The notes under the pieces are model-generated. The model made no database searches and was not told the DNA's origin. It saw nothing but the letters and a program-made list of their open reading frames with translations. A stretch of 64,000 nt of DNA from an uncultured bacterium (GTDB lineage Bacteria > Cyanobacteriota > Vampirovibrionia > Gastranaerophilales > Gastranaerophilaceae): positions 1 through 64,000 of the forward strand of contig CASDOW010000011.1 in NCBI GenBank assembly GCA_949282195.1, written 5' to 3'. Numbering within the stretch: the first letter of the stretch is position 1; the number at the start of each line of letters is the position of its first letter. The position numbers were made by a program, and so were the translations under genes. Positions 26,501 through 35,973 of this stretch are shown piece after piece.

Positions 26501-29023
26501 ATGAGCGAAGATAAAAAATACTTAACAATCCATGGGCATTTTTATCAACCACCGAGAGAAAATCCTTGGATAGAAGAAATTGAAATACAAGACAGTGCAG
26601 CACCAAATCACGACTGGAACGAAAAAATCACTTGGCAATGTTACAGCCCTAACGGTGCTTCAAGACTTGTAGACAGCAACAACTCCATTATTGAAATATC
26701 AAACAATTACCAATATATGAGTTTCAATTTTGGACCCACACTACTAAGCTGGCTTGAAAAATATGCCCCTAGCGCTTATCAAAGAATACTTGATGCCGAC
26801 AAAAATTCACTTGAACTTTACAACGGACATGGATGTGCATTAGCTCAAGTTTACAACCACATTATTATGCCTTTAGCTAATCAAAACGATAAAATTACAC
26901 AAGTTATCTGGGGGCTTAAAGACTTTCAAAAACGCTTCAACAGAAACGCAGAAGGTATTTGGCTGGCTGAAACTGCTGTTGATGCTCAAACTTTAGAAGT
27001 TTTAATTGATTGCGGAGTTAAGTTTACCATTTTATCACCTCATCAGGCTAAATGCATAAATAAAATCGGCGAGCACAACTGGCAAGATGTATCTTGGGGT
27101 ACAATTGACCCCTCACAAGCATACAGATATTTTGTTGAAGGAACAGACAAACAAAAATATATAGATTTATTTTTCTATGACGGTTCAATTTCTAAATCTG
27201 TTGCTTTTGATAATTTATTGCAAGACGGCAAAAAATTCTCATATCGCCTAAATGAAGGCTATGTTGAATCAAGAGGACACGCACAACTTGTAAATATAGC
27301 AACAGACGGAGAAAGCTACGGACACCATACAAAATTCGGAGATATGGCACTAGCTTATGTTTTAAGAGTTGGAGCTAAAAATCTTGGTTTTAAAATAACT
27401 AATTATGCCCAATTCCTTGAAATGTATCCGCCTGTTTATGAAGTGGATATTAAACCTGTTTCTGCTTGGAGCTGCGCCCATGGTGTCGGAAGATGGATGG
27501 ATGATTGCGGCTGTTCAACAGGCGCTCAACCGCACTGGAATCAAAAATGGAGAAAACCTTTAAGACAAGCGTTTGATTATTTAAGAGATGAATTAATCAA
27601 ACTATGTTCAATTCAAGGTACAAAATACTACAAAGATTTTTGGGAAGCCAGAAACAACTACATAGATGTAATTTTAGACAGATCAGAAGAAAATATAAAT
27701 AAATTCTTTGAAGAAAATGCAAAAAAACAATTAAATCTTCAAGATAAAGTTAAAGCAATAAAACTAATGGAAATACAGCGCTTTGCACAGTTAATGTACA
27801 CAAGCTGCGGATGGTTTTTTGCTGATATATCAGGAATTGAAACAACTCAAATTATGAAATACGCTCTAAGAGCAATGGAATTAGCAAGCGAATTCACTAA
27901 AACCAATTTCGAAAGAACTTTTCTTTCTATTTTACAAAAAGCAAAAAGTAATATTGTAGAATTCGGAAACGGCAGAGATATTTACAATCGCTGGGTTAAA
28001 ACAAGCTCAATCGGAATAGAAAAAATCGCGGCACAATATGCAATTGAAAGCTCTTTTAAAACAGATGAAGAAAATTTAAAAGACGACAAAAAAACACAAC
28101 AGCTATACTGCTACAAAATCAAAAAAACAAACCATAAAAGCTATAAAAGCCTTAATAATGTACTTTCTTTCGGAAAAGTTGAAATTACTTCAGATATCAC
28201 CTTAGAAAAAAGAGAGCTTACTTTTGCAATGATTCAAACCCAAAATTTTGAATTCTACTGTGCAATAAAAGAATTTACCTGTATGGATGATTTCAATACA
28301 GAAAGAAAAGAGATAGTAAAAGTCTTTGAAAAAGACACAATAGTTTCAACTCTTCAAGCTATTGAATTATATTACGGTTCAAGATTTTATTCACTAAAAG
28401 ATATACCAATGGACAGAAGAAAGACAATCCTTGAAAATCTTATAACCTTAAATCTTGACAAGGCAACTCAAACATATAAAGAATTATATGACAGTTTATT
28501 AACCCCGATAAGCTACTTAAACGACTTAGGTATGGATATTCCTGAAGGCTTTAGGGTTTGTGCTAAATATACACTTTTAGCAAATTTAGATAAAGAGTTA
28601 TCTCAATTAACAGACTATACAGACGAAGAAAAAATACAAAAATTAATGGGTATAAAACAACTTTGTGATAAATTCTCAATCAGATTGGACAACTCAAAAG
28701 CAAACGAGATTTTATCCAATAAGCTAAGAATACTCATTCATACTCTTAAAAATGAAACAAACATCAAAAACTCACAGGAGCTTTTGTATTTCTTTGAATT
28801 ACTGGAAAAACTTAAAATACAGGTTGAAATCTCAAACTCGCAAAATATATTCTATGAAATGTTTTGTATGCACTTTGAGGATTTGACAAATAAAATTAAA
28901 AACAACAACAAATCGCAAGATGAAAGAAAATTATTGTTAAATCTTCTTTCTATCGGACAACATTTAAATATAAATATGGATTTCTATAAATCAAAAGTTG
29001 ACCAAATAACAGGTAAAATCTAA
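26501..29023 (+). CDS. Glycoside hydrolase family 57 protein (DUF3536 type)
   Basis: 840-aa cytoplasmic glucan-active enzyme. GH57 motifs are visible: HGHFYQPPRENPW at the start (HxHxxQP), NGHGCALAQVYNHIIMP near 108, GIWLAETAVD near 152 (the Glu is the expected nucleophile), and TDGESYGHH near 267 (the Asp is the expected acid). The long C-terminal half has the DUF3536 helical pattern seen in many cyanobacterial and proteobacterial homologues. The substrate is most likely alpha-glucan (glycogen or maltodextrin); malQ is in the same window. GGTTGGAAG precedes the ATG. Its stop overlaps the convergent gene by 4 bp. Confidence 0.9.
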   Translation: MSEDKKYLTIHGHFYQPPRENPWIEEIEIQDSAAPNHDWNEKITWQCYSPNGASRLVDSNNSIIEISNNYQYMSFNFGPTLLSWLEKYAPSAYQRILDADKNSLELYNGHGCALAQVYNHIIMPLANQNDKITQVIWGLKDFQKRFNRNAEGIWLAETAVDAQTLEVLIDCGVKFTILSPHQAKCINKIGEHNWQDVSWGTIDPSQAYRYFVEGTDKQKYIDLFFYDGSISKSVAFDNLLQDGKKFSYRLNEGYVESRGHAQLVNIATDGESYGHHTKFGDMALAYVLRVGAKNLGFKITNYAQFLEMYPPVYEVDIKPVSAWSCAHGVGRWMDDCGCSTGAQPHWNQKWRKPLRQAFDYLRDELIKLCSIQGTKYYKDFWEARNNYIDVILDRSEENINKFFEENAKKQLNLQDKVKAIKLMEIQRFAQLMYTSCGWFFADISGIETTQIMKYALRAMELASEFTKTNFERTFLSILQKAKSNIVEFGNGRDIYNRWVKTSSIGIEKIAAQYAIESSFKTDEENLKDDKKTQQLYCYKIKKTNHKSYKSLNNVLSFGKVEITSDITLEKRELTFAMIQTQNFEFYCAIKEFTCMDDFNTERKEIVKVFEKDTIVSTLQAIELYYGSRFYSLKDIPMDRRKTILENLITLNLDKATQTYKELYDSLLTPISYLNDLGMDIPEGFRVCAKYTLLANLDKELSQLTDYTDEEKIQKLMGIKQLCDKFSIRLDNSKANEILSNKLRILIHTLKNETNIKNSQELLYFFELLEKLKIQVEISNSQNIFYEMFCMHFEDLTNKIKNNNKSQDERKLLLNLLSIGQHLNINMDFYKSKVDQITGKI

Positions 29024-29646
29024 GAAAACACTTCTCTTGCATACACAGGAATTGAATTAATTTCAAAAATCTTTCTTGTTTTTACATTGTTAACAAAATC
29101 CATAGCAAACATTGCACACAATATTGCTTCTAAATTTGAAGCAGGAAGCATATTATCGGGCATTTGAGAAAAACCGTATTTAATTTTTAAAGATAATTGC
29201 AAATTTTTACAATCAAGACTTGTTCTCGCCAAATAATGAGGACAAAGCCCGTAAGACAACCTTAGTTGATTAATATCACATCTAATTACTTTGATATTTT
29301 TATCTTGGATTTTTTTCAAAGTATCGACACATCTTTTTGAAATCCGATTTGTCCAATTGTCTTTATTAACCTTAAAATAATCGCCGAGCATTTTATAATT
29401 CTTTGAATGTATACGCCATTTACCTTCTAATAGTTTATTATCATAAGGAACACTAACACACACAATTGAATTTTTTAAATAAGGCGTATTTTCAAAAAAA
29501 TAATCAATATCCGAAGCAAAATAGAATTTATCCATTAAAACAATGGAAGAGTTTCTGTCTAAAACACAAATCGAACTATCGTAATTTGATGAATTAGATA
29601 ACGCCAACCCTATAAAAAAATTTTCTTTACTTGACAGACTTTGCAT
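29020..29646 (-). CDS. DUF429-like (RNase H-fold) protein
   Basis: 208 aa from ATG 29646. The opening FIGLALSNSS...ICVLD resembles the first beta hairpin of an RNase H/actin-like fold. The late segment ASNLEAILCAMFAMDF resembles the DALDAxxCAYTA end of DUF429 predicted nucleases. This assignment is tentative. I chose ATG 29646 because a strong promoter (TTGAAA-17 bp-TATACT) ends 7 nt before it, which would give a leaderless mRNA; a longer frame from a TTG at 29682 would run through that promoter. The stop overlaps that of the GH57 gene by 4 bp. Confidence 0.6.
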   Translation of the reverse strand: MQSLSSKENFFIGLALSNSSNYDSSICVLDRNSSIVLMDKFYFASDIDYFFENTPYLKNSIVCVSVPYDNKLLEGKWRIHSKNYKMLGDYFKVNKDNWTNRISKRCVDTLKKIQDKNIKVIRCDINQLRLSYGLCPHYLARTSLDCKNLQLSLKIKYGFSQMPDNMLPASNLEAILCAMFAMDFVNNVKTRKIFEINSIPVYAREVFS

Positions 29647-29653
29647 AATTAAG

Positions 29654-29682
29654 AGTATAATTAAATATAAAACATTTTTCAA
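29654..29682 (-). promoter_or_regulatory. Sigma-70-type promoter with no leader
   Basis: Minus strand TTGAAA (29682-29677), a 17-bp spacer, TATACT (29659-29654), then CTTAATT and ATG at 29646. The predicted transcription start falls on or beside the A of ATG, and there is no Shine-Dalgarno. Confidence 0.6.
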
Positions 29683-29692
29683 GGAAATAATT

Positions 29693-31438
29693 TTGAAAAT
29701 ACGAGTTTTTAGAGAAATTATAAACAGATTTTATAAAAATAAACGTTTTAATTTTCACATCCTTTTAATAACATCATTTATAGCAGGACTATTTGAACTT
29801 TTAGGACTGGTATTAATTTATCAGTTTGTATTATTTTTAACAAGCCCAAATACAGGCTCTTATGCAAAAATAATAATAAACTTCTCCAAAAACTGCTTTA
29901 ATATAACCGATTTTCCAAAATTAAGCCTTATGCTCGGCTTAACAATAGCTTCAGTATATATATTAAAAAATATTTTTATGTTTTTTTATACCATTTTTTA
30001 TAGCAGCGTTTTAAATGACTTAGCGCAATGCATGATAAGAAAAACAATAAACAATCTTATATATCAAGACTATTTAACTCTGAAATCCATTCCCGCAGAT
30101 GAAAAATTAAATATTTTATCCAAAATAGATATAACTGTATGGGAATATTGCCAAAGATACATTATTCTTATGACAAACATTGGCGTTATTATTATCTTAG
30201 TTTTAGCGCTATTTATTAAATTCACACAATGTGCAATAATAGCAGGAGTTTTTCTTGGGTTTTTGAGTTTTCTTGAATACAAATTTTTTAAATCAGAATC
30301 AAAAAAAATAAGCAAAAAATTCTTAAAATTCCACGATACAGCAAACGCAAGCCTATTGCCGATAATATATTCAATTACCGAAATAAAATTAAACAATAAA
30401 GAAGACTACTTTTCTAAAACTGTTACAAATATCAACAAACAATTTTCAAAATTATCCATAAGAAAACATTTTAATAGCGTGTTTCATATTTATTTTAATG
30501 AAGTTGCCATAATGCTAACTTTTGGACTAATATTGTTTATTTTATTTTACACGAATAATTTCAATAATCAGCTCATACTAAGCTCAATTTCAGCAATTTG
30601 CGTTATAGTTTTAAGATTAACCCCTTGTATAAACAGGGTACAAAGCTCCTTTTACCTTATTAATACAAATGAGTCTTTTGCAATAAAATTTCTTGAATAT
30701 GATGAAAAATTTAAAAAAATAGAATTTAAAAACACAAAAGAAAAACTGCCGCTCAATAATTCTATTGAGATAGTCAACGGAAAATTTTCATACCCGAATT
30801 CAAAAGAAATATTTGAAAATATAAACCTAAAAATCAATAAAGGAGATTTTGTGGGTATAATTGGCAAAAGCGGAACTTATAAAACAACATTAATTTTAAT
30901 ACTCTCGGGATTAATACAACTTAAAAACGGCGATTTTATTATTGATGACAAACCGACAAACGAAAACGACTTAGCAAAATGGAAAAATAACATATCAATT
31001 TTAAGCCAGAATTACAACCTTTTATTTCCTAAAGTAAAAGATAATTTCAAAAATAAAAATTATAATAAAGACCTTCTTAAAAAACTTGGAATTGATTCTC
31101 TTTTAGAAAAAGATGTTTCAGAATTATCAAACGGACAAAAACAAAGAATAGCCCTCGCAACAACCCTAAATGAAGATAGGGAAATTATCATTTTAGACGA
31201 AGCCACAAGCGCAATTGATGTACTGTCAGAAGAAAAAATAAACGAAATATTATTTAACCTTAAAGGCAAAAAAACAATTATTTCAATAGCTCACAGGCTT
31301 CAAATCCTAAAACACTGCAATAAAATCATCTACATGGACAACTCTAAAATTTTAGATACAGGAACATTTAGGGAACTTGAAGAAAAATATTCCGATTTTG
31401 AAAAAATAATTCAATTATCAAGCTTTAAATCAACCTAG
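29693..31438 (+). CDS. ABC transporter, fused permease and ATPase, with altered Walker A
   Basis: 581 aa exporter half-transporter. Six hydrophobic segments fill residues 1-320 and the ATPase follows. Walker B is IIILDEATSAID and the signature is ELSNGQKQR (usual LSGGQ). Walker A reads GIIGKSGTYKTT at about 388-399, where Tyr replaces the glycine just before the catalytic Lys397. It starts at TTG with AAGGA 8 nt upstream. No accessory export genes, peptide precursor or second half-transporter is nearby, so a homodimer exporting lipid, glycan or peptide is possible but open. It overlaps the convergent TPR gene by 9 bp. Confidence 0.88.
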   Translation: MKIRVFREIINRFYKNKRFNFHILLITSFIAGLFELLGLVLIYQFVLFLTSPNTGSYAKIIINFSKNCFNITDFPKLSLMLGLTIASVYILKNIFMFFYTIFYSSVLNDLAQCMIRKTINNLIYQDYLTLKSIPADEKLNILSKIDITVWEYCQRYIILMTNIGVIIILVLALFIKFTQCAIIAGVFLGFLSFLEYKFFKSESKKISKKFLKFHDTANASLLPIIYSITEIKLNNKEDYFSKTVTNINKQFSKLSIRKHFNSVFHIYFNEVAIMLTFGLILFILFYTNNFNNQLILSSISAICVIVLRLTPCINRVQSSFYLINTNESFAIKFLEYDEKFKKIEFKNTKEKLPLNNSIEIVNGKFSYPNSKEIFENINLKINKGDFVGIIGKSGTYKTTLILILSGLIQLKNGDFIIDDKPTNENDLAKWKNNISILSQNYNLLFPKVKDNFKNKNYNKDLLKKLGIDSLLEKDVSELSNGQKQRIALATTLNEDREIIILDEATSAIDVLSEEKINEILFNLKGKKTIISIAHRLQILKHCNKIIYMDNSKILDTGTFRELEEKYSDFEKIIQLSSFKST

Positions 31439-32041
31439 CTTATTGTATGCATCGATAATTTTCTGCGCTTGTTTTGTTTTTCCGAGCATTTTATAACATA
31501 AAGCTAGATTATAATAATAATCTTTATTCAAAGGTTCAAGTTCAATTGCCTTAATCAAATTCTTTTTAGCTTCTTTGTAATTTTTTAATTGAATTTGACA
31601 ACAAGCTAAGTTGTAATATGCGCTTGGGAATGTCTTGTTATGCTTTATGGCAAGCATAAAATTATTTATAGCCATAGCATATGATTTTTTCGCCGCAAAA
31701 ATACAACCTAAATTGTAATATGCTTTATAGTAATCATAATTTTTATCTAAAGCTTTATTTAAATTTTGAATAGCTAAATTATCTTTATTTTCTTCAAGAG
31801 CAATATTAGACAACAACAAAAACACTTCTTCATCCTTTTCATCTTTTGGGAGATTATCAAGAATTTTAAATGCTTCAGAATAATTTTGAGTAGCATACAA
31901 AGCAATTGCTTTTTCTTTTAAATCTTTGATTTTTTCTTCATCTGAAGCATAAACATTTTGAAGAAAAGAAGCAAAAACCAATAAAAATACAGCAAAAAAT
32001 TTTACTACGCGTTTTATATTGATGTAAGAAAAACTTGCCAC
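31430..32041 (-). CDS. Exported TPR protein
   Basis: 203 aa. A basic N-terminus and hydrophobic segment (residues 10-32, ending NVYAS) act as signal peptide or anchor. Four to five tetratricopeptide repeats follow, with clear matches such as AYYNLGCIFAAKKSYAMAINNFMLAIKHN and AYYNLACCQIQLKNYKEA when read 34 residues apart. Such proteins are usually scaffolds at the cell envelope. The partner is unknown. The last 9 bp overlap the ABC gene on the other strand. Confidence 0.8.
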   Translation of the reverse strand: MASFSYINIKRVVKFFAVFLLVFASFLQNVYASDEEKIKDLKEKAIALYATQNYSEAFKILDNLPKDEKDEEVFLLLSNIALEENKDNLAIQNLNKALDKNYDYYKAYYNLGCIFAAKKSYAMAINNFMLAIKHNKTFPSAYYNLACCQIQLKNYKEAKKNLIKAIELEPLNKDYYYNLALCYKMLGKTKQAQKIIDAYNKLG

Positions 32042-32139
32042 AAAAATCCTCTATGTGTTATATAATAAAATCATACACTAAAATGTATTATTTGTGTATA
32101 GTTTGAAAAATCCTGTATTTTTATTTTATTTTTATATAG

Positions 32140-32145
32140 TATAAT
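32140..32145 (+). promoter_or_regulatory. Candidate -10 box of the LCP gene
   Basis: Perfect TATAAT (context ATAGTATAATAACG) 30 bp before the ATG at 32176. The -35 region is not recognisable. Confidence 0.35.
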
Positions 32146-32175
32146 AACGTATGTAAATATGACAATGGTAATAAT

Positions 32176-33459
32176 ATGAATAGTAGCCTCGAAGAAAGAA
32201 CACAAATTTACAGAATTCCAATAAAACCGCAATACAAAAGAAGAAGACGCCCGAAGAAAAACAACAATTTTAATAAATTATTCTTACTTGTTATGTTAGT
32301 AATAATAGGCGCTTTTGCTTATGTAAATTGGCAAATTAATACTAACTTTGCCGCAAAAGAGAATAACGGCGGTATTTCTCCACTGGATTTAAACATCAAC
32401 TTCTCCCCAAGAAGACAAAATATATTACTTATGGGCGTTGATGTTGCATCGAACGAATCAAACCCTTTTAAAGGAAATCGTTCTGACACAATGCTTTTAA
32501 TAAGTATTGCTCCATATGGCAAAAATATTAACGTAATATCTATCCCGAGAGATTCTAAGGTGTATATCCCTGGAAAAAATAAAGCAGATAAAATTAACCA
32601 TGCTTTCGCCTTTGGCGGTGCAAAATTGGCGGTTAAAACAGTTGAAGAAAGCTTTGGTGTTAAAATCAATAATTATCTTGCAATATCAAATGCAGGCGTG
32701 ATTAAAATAATAGACACCTTAGGCGGTTTACCAATTTATATTGAAAAAAATATGAAATATGATGATTACAGCGCAAATCTTCATATTAATCTTAAACAAG
32801 GCGAACACATATTAACAGGCAAACAAACAGAAGGATATTTAAGATTTAGACACGATTCATTCGGCGACATCGGAAGAATACGCCGTCAGCAATGGTTCTT
32901 TAACGCACTTCTGGCAAGACTCAAAGACCCCACTGTTATAGTTAAATTGCCTGAGTTATTAAAAATTATGCCCGAATATATTCAAACAGATTTATCTGCT
33001 TATGATATGGCTAAATATCTTGGTATGGCTAAAAATATAGATACATCGACTATTCAAATTGCAACCATACCCGGAGCCCCTTCAACAAAAGGAATTATAA
33101 GCTATTGGATAATTGATCCGATTAAAACTCAAGATTTAATCAACAAAATGGTATACAGAAATAAAACTGAAATTGACCCCAAAGACATTTCTGTTGGAAT
33201 TTTATATGCAAATTCAAAAACAGATACTGCAAACCAATTAAAACAAGAACTTGAAGAAAAAGGAATGCAGGTAAAAATGCAAGAAACAAATTCAATAAAT
33301 AAAAACTATATTGCAATCCACAATCTTGACATAGCAGGCGAAACAATATCTGATTTGAAAAAAACAATTCCCGAAATTAAAGACAAACACACAATCTATG
33401 ACCCAATAGGAATAAATCGCACAGGAAAAGATTTAACCATTGTGATTTCTGATTTATAA
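32176..33459 (+). CDS. LytR-CpsA-Psr (LCP) family cell-wall ligase with LytR_C domain
   Basis: Predicted to transfer polyprenyl-phosphate-linked glycopolymers to peptidoglycan outside the membrane. 427 aa. An Arg/Lys-rich cytoplasmic tail (residues 1-35) and one membrane helix (36-53) precede the LCP domain: NILLMGVD, NRSDTMLLISI, ISIPRDSKV, KINHAFAFGG, and RHDSFGDIGRIRRQQ, with the conserved Asp and Arg residues that hold the lipid pyrophosphate. A LytR_C domain covers about 335-427 (VGILYANSKTDTANQLKQELEEKG). Undecaprenyl-phosphate genes uppS and uppP are elsewhere in the window. Confidence 0.93.
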   Translation: MNSSLEERTQIYRIPIKPQYKRRRRPKKNNNFNKLFLLVMLVIIGAFAYVNWQINTNFAAKENNGGISPLDLNINFSPRRQNILLMGVDVASNESNPFKGNRSDTMLLISIAPYGKNINVISIPRDSKVYIPGKNKADKINHAFAFGGAKLAVKTVEESFGVKINNYLAISNAGVIKIIDTLGGLPIYIEKNMKYDDYSANLHINLKQGEHILTGKQTEGYLRFRHDSFGDIGRIRRQQWFFNALLARLKDPTVIVKLPELLKIMPEYIQTDLSAYDMAKYLGMAKNIDTSTIQIATIPGAPSTKGIISYWIIDPIKTQDLINKMVYRNKTEIDPKDISVGILYANSKTDTANQLKQELEEKGMQVKMQETNSINKNYIAIHNLDIAGETISDLKKTIPEIKDKHTIYDPIGINRTGKDLTIVISDL

Positions 33460-33545
33460 AAATACATTGTTTATACTACGTTTTTTAAATTGAAACTGTT
33501 CTTACGGTTGATTTAATTAAATGAAGTATATAAGACAATTTATTT

Positions 33546-33743
33546 ATGAATTGTAATCAGAATGAAAAATATTTATTAAAATTTATCTCCATGAATAATG
33601 ATATATCTTCAAATAAAAACGATTTACTTGAAGAAATTTTTCATTTGGGCATAAAAATTCATTTCAATAACTATAATCCGGTTTATCAAATCATTGATGA
33701 ATTAAGTTTTTCCAATCGATATAATGATTTAATTAGGAAATAA
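33546..33743 (+). CDS. Hypothetical 65-aa protein
   Basis: No family known. It is Asn-rich and acidic in the middle, with a few aromatic residues and one Cys, and no signal or membrane segment. There is no Shine-Dalgarno, though GACAAT lies 6 nt before the ATG. The stop is 1 bp ahead of the next start, which suggests a real two-gene unit with the diguanylate cyclase. Confidence 0.45.
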   Translation: MNCNQNEKYLLKFISMNNDISSNKNDLLEEIFHLGIKIHFNNYNPVYQIIDELSFSNRYNDLIRK

Positions 33744-33744
33744 T

Positions 33745-35532
33745 ATGAAAGAAGAAAATAAAAAACGCCTTACCTATGTGCTGTATGCATTTATCATTTT
33801 TGCACTCTTCGGTTTTTTAATATGGCTTGGACACTTTTGCGCATTTCAAGATTTCATTACAAAAATCGAACAAAGCTCTTTTGATTTAAGACAAACCATT
33901 CTTTCAAAATACAAAAAACCGAATAAAGACATAGTTATCTTAAGCGTTGATGACGCTTCTTATGAATATATAATGGATAAATACGGCTCTTGGCCGATTT
34001 CAAGAAAAATATGGGCAGATACGATTAATTTTCTTGAACAAGCAAAACCTAAAAACATTATTATGGATTTGCTTTTTGTGAAAGCCAACTTAAATGATAT
34101 TGACTCAGACAATGCTTTAGTAAATTCAATTAAAAACAATGACAACATCTTTTTATCAATGAATTTCGATAATTACAATGATGAAATCAGAAAATCACCC
34201 ACAATTGATGATAAATTTAAATTAAAAATTAAAGAAGGCTACCTTGAAGACAATTCATATGTTACTTTTATTAACGCAAGGACGGTAATGCCGGAATTAA
34301 TGAATACAGCAAAAAATATAGGCATCATAAATGTTACAAGAGATAACGACGGAATAATCAGAAACGCAACTCCAATTTTTAAATACAAGGGCGATTATTA
34401 TCCAAATTTATCTCTTTTGGCAGCAATGGATTATTTAGATATTGATAGCGTTTCTATTATAGACGATGAAATTGTACTTGATGAAAAACATACAATACCT
34501 CTTGACATGAGCCAAAGAACAATTTTAAACTGGTATGGTAAAAGCGCAAGCTATAAACACATTCCTCTATGGGAAGTAATAAAAGCACAAAAAGAAAATA
34601 ATCTTGAATTTATTAATAAAAACTTTAAAAATAAAATTGTTTATGTAGGCACAACGGCAACAAGCCTTTCAGACATAAAAAGCGTGCCTGTTGAATCAAA
34701 TATGTCGGGTGTTGAATTACACGCAACGTTTTTTAATAACATCTTAGATAACAATTTCATTAAAAAATCATCTCTTAAAATTGATTTCTTAATCTCGATT
34801 TTGCTTTGCTTAAGCGTTGGATATTTAGTATTAAAAACTGAAAATGTGGCAAAAACATTTATGTTTTTATTTACCACGCTTATTTTATACAGCATTTTTG
34901 CACTTTTAATAATGCAATTTTTCAACATCTGGATAACAATTATCTTCCCGTTTATCACCACAATTACAACTTTTATTTTAATTTATTGCGAAAAATATCT
35001 TCTAAAATCAAAAGATTACGAACAAACATATAAACTTGCCGTAACGGACGGATTAACACAAATCTATAACCACAGATATTTCCAAGAACAAATGATTATT
35101 AATATCAACAATTTTAAAAGATACGGACAAGTTTTTTCTATTATTATACTGGATATTGACTTCTTTAAAAAATTCAATGACACATACGGACACCAATCAG
35201 GTGATTGCGTATTAAAACAAGTTGCTTCGATATTAAAGAAAAATTCAAGAACATCAGATATTGTTTGCAGATATGGCGGCGAAGAAATGACCATAATTTT
35301 AACAAATACAAACAAAAAAGACGCCGAAATTACAGCAAACAAAATCTGTCAAGCAATAAGAAATAACAAATTCACTCTTGCTAACGGAGAAAAAGTCAAA
35401 GTTACCGTTAGTGTAGGCGTTGCAACAGTAGGCGAAAACGGGCAAACACCACAAGAAATTATTGAATACTCAGATAAATGTCTATATAAAGCAAAAGAAA
35501 CAGGCAGAAATAAAGTAGTGGCTGAAATATAA
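33745..35532 (+). CDS. CHASE2-domain diguanylate cyclase
   Basis: 595-aa membrane sensor that should make cyclic di-GMP. One N-terminal membrane helix (12-32), an extracytoplasmic CHASE2 domain (about 33-335, with DIVILSVDDASYE and the KNIIMDLLF strand), three more membrane helices (345-415), and a C-terminal GGDEF domain. The active-site loop is RYGGEEM near 508-514, an active GGEEF-type variant. An inhibitory I-site RTSD lies five residues before it. The ligand sensed is unknown. AGGA precedes the ATG. It ends exactly where the convergent HTH gene ends. Confidence 0.93.
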   Translation: MKEENKKRLTYVLYAFIIFALFGFLIWLGHFCAFQDFITKIEQSSFDLRQTILSKYKKPNKDIVILSVDDASYEYIMDKYGSWPISRKIWADTINFLEQAKPKNIIMDLLFVKANLNDIDSDNALVNSIKNNDNIFLSMNFDNYNDEIRKSPTIDDKFKLKIKEGYLEDNSYVTFINARTVMPELMNTAKNIGIINVTRDNDGIIRNATPIFKYKGDYYPNLSLLAAMDYLDIDSVSIIDDEIVLDEKHTIPLDMSQRTILNWYGKSASYKHIPLWEVIKAQKENNLEFINKNFKNKIVYVGTTATSLSDIKSVPVESNMSGVELHATFFNNILDNNFIKKSSLKIDFLISILLCLSVGYLVLKTENVAKTFMFLFTTLILYSIFALLIMQFFNIWITIIFPFITTITTFILIYCEKYLLKSKDYEQTYKLAVTDGLTQIYNHRYFQEQMIININNFKRYGQVFSIIILDIDFFKKFNDTYGHQSGDCVLKQVASILKKNSRTSDIVCRYGGEEMTIILTNTNKKDAEITANKICQAIRNNKFTLANGEKVKVTVSVGVATVGENGQTPQEIIEYSDKCLYKAKETGRNKVVAEI

Positions 35533-35973
35533 TTAATCAATTAATTGAAAAGGACACTTTGTACATCTTGCCTTAGGTCTTAAAACTAAATTATCTTCAA
35601 GGTCGTATAATTTAGCAATTCTTGTTATTAATTTTTCTCCACACAAAGGACAATTAATAGAAAAATTAGGATTTGTAGAATTCATAAGAATTTTTTCTCT
35701 TATGTCGTCATTTTGAGCTTTTGTTGCAATAGAAAAATCGGTTTTCTTTTCGTATTTTTTTATTTCTTTATTATCAATTTTAAGCCCCTTGGCAAGTTTT
35801 TGCCTTACAGTTGTAGCTAAGAATAAATCCATTCCTTGCTCAATTGAATGTATTTCATCCGTAGATAATCCCGATTTTTCAGCCAATTCTTCCAATGAAA
35901 GCCCTAAGGACTCTCTTTTTTGTGCCACAAATTGACCAAGCGATATATTATTTTCAATATTTTTCTTATGCAT
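35533..35973 (-). CDS. XRE-type helix-turn-helix protein with C-terminal zinc ribbon
   Basis: 146 aa. Residues 12-60 are a Cro/CI-like helix-turn-helix (LGQFVAQKRESLGLSLEELAEKSGLS). A charged linker follows. The C-terminal 40 residues carry CPLCGEKL and, 25 residues later, CTKC, a four-Cys zinc ribbon. Probable transcription regulator, targets unknown. The ATG lies 8 bp inside the end of secF, so it is translated from the secDF transcript. Confidence 0.75.
   Translation of the reverse strand: MHKKNIENNISLGQFVAQKRESLGLSLEELAEKSGLSTDEIHSIEQGMDLFLATTVRQKLAKGLKIDNKEIKKYEKKTDFSIATKAQNDDIREKILMNSTNPNFSINCPLCGEKLITRIAKLYDLEDNLVLRPKARCTKCPFQLID

Noticed and set aside
29693-31438. Export system of a peptide (bacteriocin-like) cluster
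   Set aside because: No leader-peptide ORF with a double-Gly site, no peptidase domain and no modification enzyme in the flanks.
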